Part shown: positions 45,701-54,628 of the stretch, in pieces
Layout of the letters: the number at the start of each line of letters is the position of its first letter
Position numbering within the stretch: the first letter of the stretch is position 1
DNA from: Bacteroidales bacterium
GTDB taxonomy: Bacteria; Bacteroidota; Bacteroidia; Bacteroidales; UBA932
Assembly: GCA_029007435.1 (NCBI GenBank)
Contig: JAQXHU010000032.1
Span: 24,633-88,632, forward strand
Direction of reading: 5' to 3'
Length of the DNA stretch: 64,000 nucleotides
Made by a program: the position numbers and the translations under genes
Notes under the pieces: generated by a model
Told to the model about the DNA's origin: nothing
Database searches by the model: none
What the model saw: only the letters and a program-made list of their open reading frames with translations

Positions 45701-45875
45701 GTTCCTTTAGAATACGCTGCTTCATCTCGTCGGTGGCCTTGTTGGTGAAAGTCACCGCAAGGATATGCCTGTATACGAACGGGTCCGCATCAGGCCCGAA
45801 AAGCAGTTTGATATATTCTTTCGCAAGGCTGAAGGTTTTACCCGAACCTGCGGACGCTTTCATTATATTGATCAT
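42747..45875 (-). CDS. addA: AddA-type UvrD helicase/nuclease
   Basis: A protein of 1042 residues from ATG 45875; an unusually good Shine-Dalgarno (GGAGGTGAT) decides this start over an upstream in-frame TTG. It is the motor-nuclease subunit of AddAB: Walker A ASAGSGKT at 7-14, FLLDEFQDTS, GDVKQSIYRWRNSD, MTVHKSKGLDF and YVATTRA. The C-terminal RecB-like nuclease motif is kept as PDRVIVDGDRVMVVDYKFG. The complex processes double-strand breaks to load RecA. It follows addB by 8 bp. Confidence 0.93.
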   Translation of the reverse strand: MINIMKASAGSGKTFSLAKEYIKLLFGPDADPFVYRHILAVTFTNKATDEMKQRILKELHVLAVNPSGSPYLKELMELSPEMKESFISRRARTFLCNILNDYGAFSVSTIDRFFQRTLKAFSREIGQFSSYQVELDKESLVNESVDRILDSLAEDNRSLLGWLTDSVREQLDQKGRFSIEKQLCEMASALRSEERRELLEKYGIDGQSVYTRDNLLKLKDGCSEIIRNFRADVIAAAEKVKAATEKAGVGRDQFYRKFMTFIDRYAGLAENEEIPVPGDAFLGRASDPGQWFSKSSSANLLPLVQPVLEEPLGQFCAMFDAPYRVYCTALILKGQIYSLGLTAELDEAFSELMREKNVLCIDDSNTILKGIIGGSDTPFIYEKIGVRYDHFLLDEFQDTSNIQWENFRPLLRESDAGGNSNLVVGDVKQSIYRWRNSDWNLLNSRLKEEFPESSETVLDGNWRSLGSIVEFNNDFYSFAASCLDGNVPGQLTSIYSDVRQKVMSKDTASGNVDIVFCGKSEEEDLQMKTIITEIGRLVDDGASYADIGILVRTNGSGELVAKALLDAGIPVISDDSLTVKSSPAVRRLAALLSYIDSPEDKLNAYLAGSLNIKPPEDCHSLIDLCEYFIRGIKEVPGGSLAGEIPYIQAFMDVVQDWSQVNGNSLQEFVSYWETVDPKIASPDGSDAVRIMTVHKSKGLDFNYVIFPYAESVNLYKPGMHWCRPDVSGSILEDCAPGIYRVNLSSSAERSLFSGDYAEEKMMQMVDAVNTFYVATTRARLGMTIISKMPSGKLCEAAAKCLETGASYSGFSDMSQVLYWYVRTGGGALRMRTVSDSEQDGGVLRYRYGEPSAFKPRKTSGSDDAGNESGDYCSWPLGDRLEFSTEAADFFRMQDGELPGSSMRIKGIVLHDILSSVILPEDIGRAVRQSLDDGRLSGEEAGRTETLLKDAVKVVADRGWFPDDASKVHNEMSIIDSDGEIYRPDRVIVDGDRVMVVDYKFGAGSPKYRDQVRNYARLYRQMGYGKVTASLWYVLQNRVEDVE

Positions 45876-45883
45876 ATCACCTC

Positions 45884-48859
45884 CTATCTTCCGCAAAGTT
45901 TCCTGAAATCACAATGCCCGCATTCATTCTTGTCCTCCGTCCTCGCAAAACCCGCATCCGGATCTGAAATCTGTCCGAATACTGACGCCAACTTCTCAGT
46001 CACAATATCATTGAAAGCACTGCACTCCTCCGCAGCCATAATTCCCGAGCTGAACAGCTTGGGTACCGGATACAGGACATTTTCAACTGTCCAGCCGTTG
46101 GCCTCCTTCTCCCGGGCAATGAACATATCATACAGATACAGCTGGAGAGCTATTTTCGGACGGTTTGGAGAAACAGGGGCGAAAAGCGCCTCAGCCACTT
46201 TGCCGGCATTGGTGTCATCTATCTGGACCTCATCAGGTTCAGTCCGTCCTGTCTTGTAATCCACAATCCTGACCCTGCCGTCCACAATGCTGTCCATCCT
46301 GTCAATGAACCCGGTCAGTTTATAGTCTCCGAAACGCCAGTAAACCTGCCTCTCAAGCCCGATAATACGTATCGGCTGCATACCGTTTTCCCGGATGAGA
46401 GAAAGGTCTTTTTCCAGTGTCTGCCGGACATACTGGCGCATCAGCTCCTCTATCACCAGATTGCGTCCCGACACCTCGTCACTGCGCATCTCACGGCATA
46501 CCAGGGCGCGGATCTTGTTATTTACAATATTCTTGTTTTCAAGCAGATACTGAATGTATTCAGCGGAAATCTCCTTCAATGGGGATGCGACATTGGCCTC
46601 GACATTCTCCCGTGACATATCGAAATCAGGAGCCAGTGCCTCACCGCCGGTGTATAGCGCATACATCGTGTCGTGGAATACATTGCCTATCATTCCGCTG
46701 TCCAGGCTTTCCGACACCTCGGTCTCCTTCGCAAGTTTCCTGATGGAACTGTAATAGAATTTCGCCTGGCAGGCCAGCCAGTTCTGCAACGAGGAAGCCG
46801 AATAGGTCATTGTCCTGATGCGCTCCAGATCTTCCGGAGTCTTGGGGATGACTTCCTCCGAATCGGAAACCGATATTCCGCGCCTGACCACTTTTCTGGT
46901 CAAAGGCTCATAAGCATACTGGTATTCAAGCTGTTTTATATAGCGGCTCTCTTCACCGGATTTCAGTCCCTCGGTTCTCGAATCATACAGCAGCCAGACA
47001 TTGGACGCCCTCTGGAGCATACGGAAGAAATAATACGACCATACTGCGTCCTGATTCTCGTAGGTCGGAAGCCCGAAGCCTTTCCGGAGCTCGGGAGGTA
47101 TGAACGACGAGCTGACACTGCGTCTCGGGAAAACGCCCTCGTTGCAGGACAGCACTATCAGATTCGTAAAATCAAGCGACCTGACCTCAAGCGGACCCAT
47201 TATCTGAAGTCCCTTGAGAGGCTCACCCCTGAACGGCACGGAAACCGGTCCGACAAGCTGCCTCAGGAGGCGGAAATACGTGACCGGCAGGATTTCCAAC
47301 CCCATCTCCCTCAAGCGGTTGACAGAAAGATAATACTCTTTGGCGAACTGGGTTTCGAGCGACATATCCGGCAGTGAGGATAGCCTCTCCCCTATCCCTG
47401 CAAGTATTTCCAGCTGGTAGTCCGCAATCCGCCTTGTCTGTTCTCTGGACGGATTCTTCGGATCATCCACTACCGGTTTGAAAATCAGGTTGAACAGCCA
47501 GATGTCACCAAAATCAGACTGTGGAATATAGTATTTCGCATCAGACCTGATTTGCGAGGCGAGTTTACGCCCTTCTTCGTCGAGAAGGCGCTTGACAATA
47601 CCAGAAGACAGTACGGACCATACCTGCCGGTGATAAAACGCCCAGCCGTCCTTGCGTTTCCGAAGATGGAGCTGCATTGAGGCAATCTCATTCATCAGGC
47701 CGGAAATCTCACTCCCGGACATAGGATAACCCATTGTCACATTGACAGATGAAATATCCGGAGGTATGGTGTTCAGAAGCGGGACAAGCAGAGTTTCGTC
47801 CGGAATCACAATAGCAGTGTCCGCACCGCCGACATCCAGCCGGCCGACTTTTGACATATCGCCTCCGGTCCTGCGGGCCGCAATCTGCTTCAAAATCTCC
47901 GGAAGATACTTGACCTGGCCTGTGGAGGAAGGCACACTCAGGACTTCGATTGCCGGACGCATCTCCCCGGAATCCGTATCCAGCGTAATGCTCTGGGGAA
48001 AATCGCTGACATTCTTCGACATAAACATTGACGAGCGGTTCAGCGGATCCTTGATCATTGAAGATGAATAGTCCCAGCAGAATTCAGCAAGACCCGCATC
48101 ACGCATTTTCCTCATAACAGCCTTCTCGCACTCATTCAACGCATTGAGGCCAGTGAAAACGAATTTGTCCAGACCGGGGAATGCTTCCCTGAGAATGTCA
48201 GGTGCGCTTTCTCCATCTTTCAGCCTGACTGCGAATTCCCTGTAAGACATTCCCTCGTATGAAAGGCCTTTCTGTCTCAGCGCATTGTTGAAATCCAGAT
48301 ATAGCGGATACAATATGTTCCATATCTTCAGGAAACGGGCCTTGACATCCGGAGAATCAGAATCAAGATTCACCGTCAGCTTGCCCCCCGCGCTGAAATG
48401 GGAAATAAATCTGTTGATGGCTTCTATCTGCTCTTTTTCCAGATAGGAGTACGAATCCTGTATCGCTTTGAAATCGGCCACATTGGCATACAGCCTCCCG
48501 GGATCCGCCAGATATTTGTCCACATCATCGAAGTCGCCCAATATAACATCCCCCCAGAAAATGAAGTCATCCAGGGGCTCAGCCTGCGGATAGAGTTTCC
48601 TGTAGCACTCGTAAAGTTCCAAAAGCAGGGTCACTCTACCGGTAGCTTCCGCCCCGCTGACCGCATAGAAGAACTCATTCATTGTCAGCATCTTCGGAGC
48701 CACCACAGGAGAGGAATCAGGATCTTCCCGGACCACGTCGGACAGATGTTTCCTGAAGAACACCATCGACCTGCGGTTCGGGAAAATGAAACACATTCTG
48801 GAGAGCGCGGCGCCCGATTCATAATAATGGGCTGCCACCTGACGCAAGAAAGGGGTCAT
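45884..48859 (-). CDS. addB: AddB-type PD-(D/E)XK nuclease/helicase-like subunit
   Basis: A protein of 991 residues (ATG 48859; an in-frame TTG at 48898 is less likely). The N terminus has no Walker A (CFIFPNRRSMVFF in that place), so the helicase half is likely non-catalytic. The C-terminal nuclease domain has GFIDRMDSIVDGRVRIVDYKTG. An AddB-type iron-sulfur site is suggested by LACQAKFYY upstream and CGHCDFRKLC at the end. It is the partner of the downstream addA; the pair replaces RecBCD. Minus-strand near-consensus ATTATTTG lies at 48904-48911 as the possible promoter. Confidence 0.9.
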   Translation of the reverse strand: MTPFLRQVAAHYYESGAALSRMCFIFPNRRSMVFFRKHLSDVVREDPDSSPVVAPKMLTMNEFFYAVSGAEATGRVTLLLELYECYRKLYPQAEPLDDFIFWGDVILGDFDDVDKYLADPGRLYANVADFKAIQDSYSYLEKEQIEAINRFISHFSAGGKLTVNLDSDSPDVKARFLKIWNILYPLYLDFNNALRQKGLSYEGMSYREFAVRLKDGESAPDILREAFPGLDKFVFTGLNALNECEKAVMRKMRDAGLAEFCWDYSSSMIKDPLNRSSMFMSKNVSDFPQSITLDTDSGEMRPAIEVLSVPSSTGQVKYLPEILKQIAARRTGGDMSKVGRLDVGGADTAIVIPDETLLVPLLNTIPPDISSVNVTMGYPMSGSEISGLMNEIASMQLHLRKRKDGWAFYHRQVWSVLSSGIVKRLLDEEGRKLASQIRSDAKYYIPQSDFGDIWLFNLIFKPVVDDPKNPSREQTRRIADYQLEILAGIGERLSSLPDMSLETQFAKEYYLSVNRLREMGLEILPVTYFRLLRQLVGPVSVPFRGEPLKGLQIMGPLEVRSLDFTNLIVLSCNEGVFPRRSVSSSFIPPELRKGFGLPTYENQDAVWSYYFFRMLQRASNVWLLYDSRTEGLKSGEESRYIKQLEYQYAYEPLTRKVVRRGISVSDSEEVIPKTPEDLERIRTMTYSASSLQNWLACQAKFYYSSIRKLAKETEVSESLDSGMIGNVFHDTMYALYTGGEALAPDFDMSRENVEANVASPLKEISAEYIQYLLENKNIVNNKIRALVCREMRSDEVSGRNLVIEELMRQYVRQTLEKDLSLIRENGMQPIRIIGLERQVYWRFGDYKLTGFIDRMDSIVDGRVRIVDYKTGRTEPDEVQIDDTNAGKVAEALFAPVSPNRPKIALQLYLYDMFIAREKEANGWTVENVLYPVPKLFSSGIMAAEECSAFNDIVTEKLASVFGQISDPDAGFARTEDKNECGHCDFRKLCGR

Positions 48860-48931
48860 ATTCAGCGGCAATGTTAAAATGTTTCCAAAGTTCTTCAAAG
48901 TTACAAATAATTGCCGCCAAAATATGACAGT

Positions 48932-50047
48932 TTACCGGATTTTCAATACTTCCACCTGCTCTTTTTTCTCGTCGAGAGGGCAGGAGCGGAATTTCACTTT
49001 TCCGAAATCGATGTCCTCAAGATTGATACAGCGGATTCTTGAATTGTCCATCGTCCTGTAATAGAATTTCATTCCGTCAATGTCGCTGGCGGTAGTGAAC
49101 TGGGTGGAAGTGAGCATATCGGTTGATTTCTCCGGATTGGCATTCACATCAATGACCACTCCCACGGGAATGACCATCGCCTCAAGTATCTTGAAAGACT
49201 GGAGCACAGCTTCGAATCCGTCCGAAGGTTGCGGAGCGGTGGCTCGGTAAACCGCAACCCGTACGAAACGTGATGGAGAAGTCGGGTCTCCGGGCAGTCC
49301 GAGCATACCCGAACCGCCGCTCAGAGCTTTGACAGAGAACGCTCCGGAAAGTGATTTCCAGGCCTCTCCACCTGCATTTCCCTGAACAAGATTAAGATAA
49401 TTTCCAAGATTAGTCAAGTGCCATTCGAATCCGGGGGCATTGGTGAGGACACCTACAGGATTGTCATAAATGTTCAATTTCCCGCCTGTGATTTCGACCA
49501 CAATCTGGCGGCCGGTCCTGTCACCGAATCTCCAGTGCACCGCTCCCACATTCTTGTCAAGGCCAGTCACACGCACCGAAGGAAGTGCAGCAACTACCTC
49601 ATCCACAGTGGAGAACGAAGCCAAAGCCCAGGATACCACCTGGAAATCACAGAGAGTGGAACTTCTCAGCTCCGGTTCGAAATCCTGATATGAGCCATAA
49701 CCAGGAAAGAAGAACAGGCCGGCGTTCAGACCTTTCTCGTTCATTCCCTCAACCACCAGTTCATCAGACATAACTCTTACTCCCACATAGCCGTACCGGG
49801 TGACAAACCGCATCCCGCCATTGCCGTCAGGTGTCATCGAGGTGATTGAATGTCCCCTTGGCACGACCACATAACGGCTGTCAAGCCGCTCACTTGCCCA
49901 TTCAATGGAGCGCGCAAGTATATGCGCCCCGTCCCTGGCAGTGAATGATATTCCCGTGCAGGCTGACAATCTGTTCTGGAACAATAATATAGATGCGAGC
50001 GCCGCTATCCCGGCGGCAGCCTTCCGCAGATAAGTAACCTGTTTCAT
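48932..50047 (-). CDS. Choloylglycine hydrolase / penicillin V acylase family protein
   Basis: A protein of 371 residues of the Ntn-hydrolase family. The signal peptide ends at LSA, so cleavage exposes Cys30 as the N-terminal nucleophile (CTGISFTARDG). Other active-site positions are Arg46 and Glu49 in ARSIEW (many bile salt hydrolases have Asp here), Asn203 in LTNAPGFEW and Arg260 in SPSRFVR. Substrates in the family include conjugated bile acids, penicillin V and acyl-homoserine lactones; sequence alone cannot choose. It would act in the periplasm. It is divergent from reverse rubrerythrin and 24 bp beyond addB's neighbourhood. Confidence 0.88.
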   Translation of the reverse strand: MKQVTYLRKAAAGIAALASILLFQNRLSACTGISFTARDGAHILARSIEWASERLDSRYVVVPRGHSITSMTPDGNGGMRFVTRYGYVGVRVMSDELVVEGMNEKGLNAGLFFFPGYGSYQDFEPELRSSTLCDFQVVSWALASFSTVDEVVAALPSVRVTGLDKNVGAVHWRFGDRTGRQIVVEITGGKLNIYDNPVGVLTNAPGFEWHLTNLGNYLNLVQGNAGGEAWKSLSGAFSVKALSGGSGMLGLPGDPTSPSRFVRVAVYRATAPQPSDGFEAVLQSFKILEAMVIPVGVVIDVNANPEKSTDMLTSTQFTTASDIDGMKFYYRTMDNSRIRCINLEDIDFGKVKFRSCPLDEKKEQVEVLKIR

Positions 50048-50241
50048 AATTCATTGTGTTTAATCACTTTGCACGCTCCAAATCCCGTGCCCTCCGAAAG
50101 TCACCTGAAACTATGACAGTCTCCGGCCGGAATGACAGCCTGGAGACAGGGCTGGCCAAATTGGCAGAATAATTTGGACGGGTATTGAATTTGCTGTGGA
50201 AATTGTTATATTTGTAAACTATATTTTAATCTTTCAAAATT
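50048..50241. promoter_or_regulatory. Divergent region with hairpin and rubrerythrin promoter
   Basis: The plus-strand promoter for reverse rubrerythrin is ATTG (50184-50187), 19-bp spacer, TATATTTG (50207-50214), 28 bp before the ATG. A 9-bp inverted repeat with one bulge, GTCTCCGGC (50119-50127) and GCCTGGAGAC (50138-50147), lies between the two genes; no T-run follows, so it is more likely an operator or leader hairpin than a terminator. I see no promoter for the hydrolase. Confidence 0.6.
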
Positions 50242-50793
50242 ATGAAAAAGAAATTCAGATGCCTTGTATGCGGATACGTATATGAAGGCGATAGCGCTCC
50301 GGCAGAGTGCCCGGTATGTCACGCAAAAGCAGACAAATTCGCTGAGGTAGTGGAGGAAGGTCCAAAGAGCTGGGCCTGCGAGCACGTTATCGGAGTTGCC
50401 AAAGACTGCGACAAAGAAGTTCACGAGGGACTTGAGGCTCACTTCAACGGAGAGTGCTGTGAGGTCGGTATGTATCTGGCAATGAGCCGCCAGGCTGACC
50501 GTGAGGGCTATCCTGAAATCGCCGAGGCGTTCAAGAGATACGCATTCGAGGAGGCTGAGCATGCTTCCAAGTTCGCTGAACTTCTCGGTGATGTCGTATG
50601 GGACACAAAGACCAATCTTGAGAAGAGAATCGAGGCTGAGGCTGGCGCCTGCGAGGGCAAACTCGCCATCGCCAAAAGAGCCAAGGAACTGAACTACGAC
50701 GCAGTTCACGACACAGTTCACGAGATGGCAAAGGATGAGGCCCGTCACGGTGCCGGCTTCCAGGGTCTCTACAACAGATACTTCAAGAAATAA
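50242..50793 (+). CDS. Reverse rubrerythrin (rubredoxin-ferritin fusion)
   Basis: A protein of 183 residues. The rubredoxin iron site comes first (Cys7, Cys10, Cys23, Cys26 in CLVC and CPVC) and the ferritin-like diiron domain follows ([61 protein letters not shown]). This order is the opposite of classical rubrerythrin and is found in peroxide-scavenging enzymes of anaerobes, where it acts as an NADH peroxidase with partner flavoproteins. It is likely cytoplasmic and contributes to oxidative-stress defence. Own promoter and terminator. Confidence 0.93.
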   Translation: MKKKFRCLVCGYVYEGDSAPAECPVCHAKADKFAEVVEEGPKSWACEHVIGVAKDCDKEVHEGLEAHFNGECCEVGMYLAMSRQADREGYPEIAEAFKRYAFEEAEHASKFAELLGDVVWDTKTNLEKRIEAEAGACEGKLAIAKRAKELNYDAVHDTVHEMAKDEARHGAGFQGLYNRYFKK

Positions 50794-50811
50794 TTTTTCA
50801 GGATGATCAAG

Positions 50812-50851
50812 AGAGCGGACGTCGGCCTGGTGCCACGGCCGCTCTTTTTTT
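50812..50851 (+). terminator. Intrinsic terminator after reverse rubrerythrin
   Basis: AGAGCGG (50812-50818) pairs with CCGCTCT (50839-50845), with a 20-nt internal region that can fold further, followed by seven T (50845-50851). Confidence 0.8.
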
Positions 50852-50937
50852 ATGCTCCCGCAAGGAAGATGTCCAGTTATTCATTAAATTCCATCCTAAT
50901 TATCAAATAGTTACAAAAACACATTGTCCATATCAGA

Positions 50938-50971
50938 ATTGTACAATGTATTTAAAAACATAGTACCTTTG
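50938..50971 (+). promoter_or_regulatory. Promoter of the M13 peptidase gene
   Basis: ATTG (50938-50941), a 22-bp spacer and TACCTTTG (50964-50971), 34 bp before the ATG. The -7 box is consensus; the spacing is slightly long. Confidence 0.55.
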
Positions 50972-51005
50972 CAGCAGAAACAATTGACAAAAAACATAAA
51001 GCAAA

Positions 51006-53030
51006 ATGAAAACTAAAATCCTGACAGTCTGCGCCGCAATGGTAATCGCGGCAGGATGCGGAAGAACACCGGTCAAGAACGCCGGCATCAACTACGCCTA
51101 TATGGACACGACAGTCCGCGCGGGTGACGACTTTGCAAGATACGCCACCGGACACTGGGGAGACTTCAACCCACAGCCGAAAGAGTATCCGATGTGGGGA
51201 ACTGTCACAAAAGTAAGCGACGACAATGTGAAAGCGCTCGCCGACCTTATCAAGGAAATCGCAGCAGCCGAGAACAAAAAGGGTTCAGTGGAGCAGAAAA
51301 TCGGAGACCTTTACAATATGATGATGGACTCCGTCCGCCTGAACAACGAAGGAGCAGCTCCGCTCAAAGCCCATATCGCCGAAATTGACGCCATCAGCAC
51401 ACGTGAGGAATTCCTCTCGCATTGCGCCAAAGAGCACGACAACCTGCTGTTCTCAATGTACATCAGCGCCGACGAGAAAGATGCTGACAACAATATCGTA
51501 TGCATCAGCCAGAGCGGCCTTTCACTCGGGAACAGAGACTATTACCTCTCAGATGACCCCCAGAACGCAATGGTCAGGGAGGCTATGAAAGAGCATATGG
51601 CCAGGCTGTTCGTCCTCACAGGCTACTCAGCTGAGGAGTCGAGAGACAAGGTGAACCGCATCTGGGCCATCGAGACCAGCATAGCCGAACCATATTATTC
51701 CAAAGAGAAACTCCGTGACACGGAAGCCAACTATCACAAAGTCAGTGTTGACTCCCTCTCCGCAATCTGCGGCGGATTCGACTGGAAAGGCTATATGAAA
51801 GACCACCGGTTCGACAAGACAGAGGAAGTGGACCTCGGCCAGCCTGAGCCGGTTGCAAAAGCCTGCGAGATTCTGATGACAGCCAGTCTGGAAGACCTCA
51901 AAGACATCTATCGCTGGGAACTTATCAGCAGTGCCTCCAGCATTCTTTCAGACGATTTCTCAGACGAGAACTTCGATTTCAACAAAAAGCTCTACGGAGT
52001 GCAGCAGAAGACCCCGAGATGGAAAATGGCTGAGAGCCTCGTGGACAATCTGATGTCTGACGCAGTCGGCCAGATGTATGTGAAGAAATACTTCTCAAAA
52101 GAGGCCAAGAAAGAGATGCTCGAGTTAATCCACAACCTCCAGGCCTCCCTTGCGGAGAGAATCAAGAACCAGGAGTGGATGTGCGAAGACACCAAGAAAG
52201 TCGCCCTTGAGAAACTCGCGGCATACAGAATCAAGGTGGGCTATCCTGACAAATGGGACGATCTCAGCGGCCTCGAGATAGACCCGTCAAAGAGCCTCTA
52301 CGAGAACCTCAGGACAGCCGGCGAATTCTACTGGGATCTGTATTACAACAAGAAATACAACAAGCCCGTGGACAAGACAGAATGGCAGATGCCGGCGCAG
52401 ATGGTGAACGCATATTACAACCCTACATCAAACGAAATCTGCTTCCCTGCCGGATTCCTCCAGCCGCCTCTGTTTGACATAAATGCAGATGCGGCAGCCA
52501 ATTACGGAGCTATAGGAGTGGTAATCGGACACGAGATGACACACGGATTCGACGACCAGGGCCGTATGTACAACAAAGATGGAAACCTCTGCGACTGGTG
52601 GACATCAGAAGATGCTGAAGGATTCAAGAAACCTTGCGATGCAATGGTTGAATACTTCAATACCCTCTGGGTGCTTCCTGGTGAACTGAAAGCCAACGGC
52701 ACTCTCTGCCTCGGCGAAAACCTCGCTGACCACGGCGGACTGAACATCTCCTATGACGCCTTCCAGATATGGCAGAAGAAACACGGCAGACTGTCAGATG
52801 ACAACGGATTCACTCCGGAACAGAGATTCTTCCTTTCTTATGCCAACGTATGGGCCGGAACAGCCTCAGACGAGATACTCAGATACCTGACAATGATGGA
52901 CGTGCACTCAATCGACAGGCTCAGGATCAACGGCGCCCTCGCCCAGTGCGACTACTGGTACGACGCATTCAACATCCAACCTGGCGACGCCCTTTACGTT
53001 GCCCCTGAAAACAGAGTGAGAGTCTGGTAA
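51006..53030 (+). CDS. M13 family zinc metallopeptidase lipoprotein (neprilysin/PepO-like)
   Basis: A protein of 674 residues. Lipoprotein signal ends at Cys18 (MVIAAGC). The zinc site HEMTH starts at His509 in VVIGHEMTHGFDDQG, and the third ligand is the Glu of GENLADHGGL. NPTSNEICFPAGFLQPP and the final ALAQCDYWYDAFNIQPGDALYVAPENRVRVW are family-typical (the C-terminal substrate-binding and VW end). It would degrade oligopeptides of up to about 40 residues in the periplasm or on the outer membrane. It ends four bases from the convergent TPR regulator. Confidence 0.95.
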   Translation: MKTKILTVCAAMVIAAGCGRTPVKNAGINYAYMDTTVRAGDDFARYATGHWGDFNPQPKEYPMWGTVTKVSDDNVKALADLIKEIAAAENKKGSVEQKIGDLYNMMMDSVRLNNEGAAPLKAHIAEIDAISTREEFLSHCAKEHDNLLFSMYISADEKDADNNIVCISQSGLSLGNRDYYLSDDPQNAMVREAMKEHMARLFVLTGYSAEESRDKVNRIWAIETSIAEPYYSKEKLRDTEANYHKVSVDSLSAICGGFDWKGYMKDHRFDKTEEVDLGQPEPVAKACEILMTASLEDLKDIYRWELISSASSILSDDFSDENFDFNKKLYGVQQKTPRWKMAESLVDNLMSDAVGQMYVKKYFSKEAKKEMLELIHNLQASLAERIKNQEWMCEDTKKVALEKLAAYRIKVGYPDKWDDLSGLEIDPSKSLYENLRTAGEFYWDLYYNKKYNKPVDKTEWQMPAQMVNAYYNPTSNEICFPAGFLQPPLFDINADAAANYGAIGVVIGHEMTHGFDDQGRMYNKDGNLCDWWTSEDAEGFKKPCDAMVEYFNTLWVLPGELKANGTLCLGENLADHGGLNISYDAFQIWQKKHGRLSDDNGFTPEQRFFLSYANVWAGTASDEILRYLTMMDVHSIDRLRINGALAQCDYWYDAFNIQPGDALYVAPENRVRVW

Positions 53031-53034
53031 CAGA

Positions 53035-54600
53035 TTAAGACAATTTGCTCTTGAGCCTCTGCTTGGCCTTGGTCACAGACGCCGGAGATATTCCGAGCAT
53101 CAAAGCGGAGTCAGAAGTGGAAAACCCGAGCCTCATCAGGCAGGCCACTCTGATATTGCCGGAAGTCAGGCCGGCGGAGGCGAGAGAGGAGCAATAGCCG
53201 TCAAATACTTTATCGACAAGGGTTTCAAGTCTGGACCATTCAGAGTCAGACAGATAGTGCGGAGCTTTGCGGAGAGACGCCACCAAAGGGTCTCTGTCCA
53301 GCAGTTCCGTGCTTACTTTTTCAGCCTTGCGCTCAGCTTTCAGTTTCTCCTCGGACCTGGCTGACAGTTCAGCCTCTTTCCTGCCGAGTTCGCGGGCTGC
53401 GTCCTGCAGTTGAGCCTGTCTTCTTTCCGCAATCAGACGGTATCTCCTCATTATCATTATCAGCAGGACACACACTAAAACGGATATTCCGATAACTGCG
53501 GCGAGACGTGAAGAACGGCTCATAGAGCGCTCCTTCTCGAAACGCACAGTGTTCTCCACCACGGCCCCGCTCTTCTGGGACTCTATCTGACGATTCCTCA
53601 GTTCCTGATACTCCGACATATACTTGACTGTGGAATCATTGTCGTGCAGCAAATCCCTGTAGATTATATATGTAATCTGTTTCGAAGTAAGCCTTGACAC
53701 AATATCTGGAACATCATAGCTCTTTCTTGCATAGAACAAGGCCGAATCGGCATTTCCGACCTTGCGGTATGCATCAGCCAAAGTATTGTATCTCACCCTT
53801 TCCTTCCTGACTCCTTCACGGACAAGAGCCTCCTGGATTCTGACAGCCTCGACAGAAGACTCAAGAGCCTTCCCGAAATCTCCGGAACGGTTGTAACAGG
53901 CGGAGAGCGCCATCAGAGCCCTCGCGCGGCTGTCTCTGCTGGAGTTCTCCTCCGCCACCTTGCAGGCCTGCATTGCATATTCAGTCGCCTTGCTCCAGTC
54001 ATTGTTCCTGTCACCGATAAAAAGATGTGAATGAGACAGATTAATCAACGCAGTGACCTGAAAAGCATACATCCTCGCCTTGCCCGCCGCCTCCACAGAC
54101 TTCTCCAATGCCGGTATAGCCTCGTCATACCAGCGTCTGTTGTTCATCTCGATTCCATAACGGTTGTAAACAAGTGTGGTGATGTACGGGTCAGCGCACT
54201 TGTCCGCCTCCCGGCAACCCCGAAGAAAATCATCCACCCATTCTGGTTCAGAACCGTCCTTGAGTTCCTGTCTCACAGCGCCTCTGAGATAATGGGCCTG
54301 GGCTTTACGCAGATGCGTGCCTTTTGTGAAGAAATACGAGCAGGCGGTGTCCAACTGTCCGGGCGAGAGGTCGGAACTGTATGAATTGTAGCCCGCCCAC
54401 ACATTCAAAAGACACCAGGTCGCCTTCTGGTAACGGTTGCCGTTCCGGACTTCACCACAGTCCCTGAGAATGTTCAGCGCGCTGTCCGGAGCGGAACGCA
54501 GAACCGACTCGGCCACAGCCATTGATTCCGGCATCTTGACATTGGTGCAGGAAAGGATGGACGGCAGAATTGCTATCAGCAGTAATCTATTGATTTTCAC
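53035..54600 (-). CDS. Membrane TPR protein with C-terminal helix-turn-helix
   Basis: A protein of 521 residues. The start is GTG 54600: an in-frame stop lies two codons upstream and there is no ATG. A lipoprotein signal ends at Cys18 (LPSILSC). TPR-like repeats fill about 60-300 (YDEAIPALEKSVEAA, ARALMALSACYNRSGDFGKALESSVEAV, NTLADAYRKVGNADSALFYARKSY). A TM helix (about 366-385) and a charged coiled coil (388-440) follow. The end is a LuxR-like helix-turn-helix (ACLMRLGFSTSDSALMLGISPASVTKAKQRLKSKL). The layout places TPRs in the periplasm and HTH in the cytoplasm. It follows the aldehyde dehydrogenase by 28 bp. Ligand and regulon unknown. Confidence 0.8.
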   Translation of the reverse strand: MKINRLLLIAILPSILSCTNVKMPESMAVAESVLRSAPDSALNILRDCGEVRNGNRYQKATWCLLNVWAGYNSYSSDLSPGQLDTACSYFFTKGTHLRKAQAHYLRGAVRQELKDGSEPEWVDDFLRGCREADKCADPYITTLVYNRYGIEMNNRRWYDEAIPALEKSVEAAGKARMYAFQVTALINLSHSHLFIGDRNNDWSKATEYAMQACKVAEENSSRDSRARALMALSACYNRSGDFGKALESSVEAVRIQEALVREGVRKERVRYNTLADAYRKVGNADSALFYARKSYDVPDIVSRLTSKQITYIIYRDLLHDNDSTVKYMSEYQELRNRQIESQKSGAVVENTVRFEKERSMSRSSRLAAVIGISVLVCVLLIMIMRRYRLIAERRQAQLQDAARELGRKEAELSARSEEKLKAERKAEKVSTELLDRDPLVASLRKAPHYLSDSEWSRLETLVDKVFDGYCSSLASAGLTSGNIRVACLMRLGFSTSDSALMLGISPASVTKAKQRLKSKLS

Positions 54601-54628
54601 AGGTTATATTGATTATGGAAACGGATTC

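Noticed and set aside
46673..47377. A 234-codon open frame opposite addB
   Set aside because: Composition heavy in Arg, His, Leu and Pro is typical of a shadow frame, and addB covers the region without a break.
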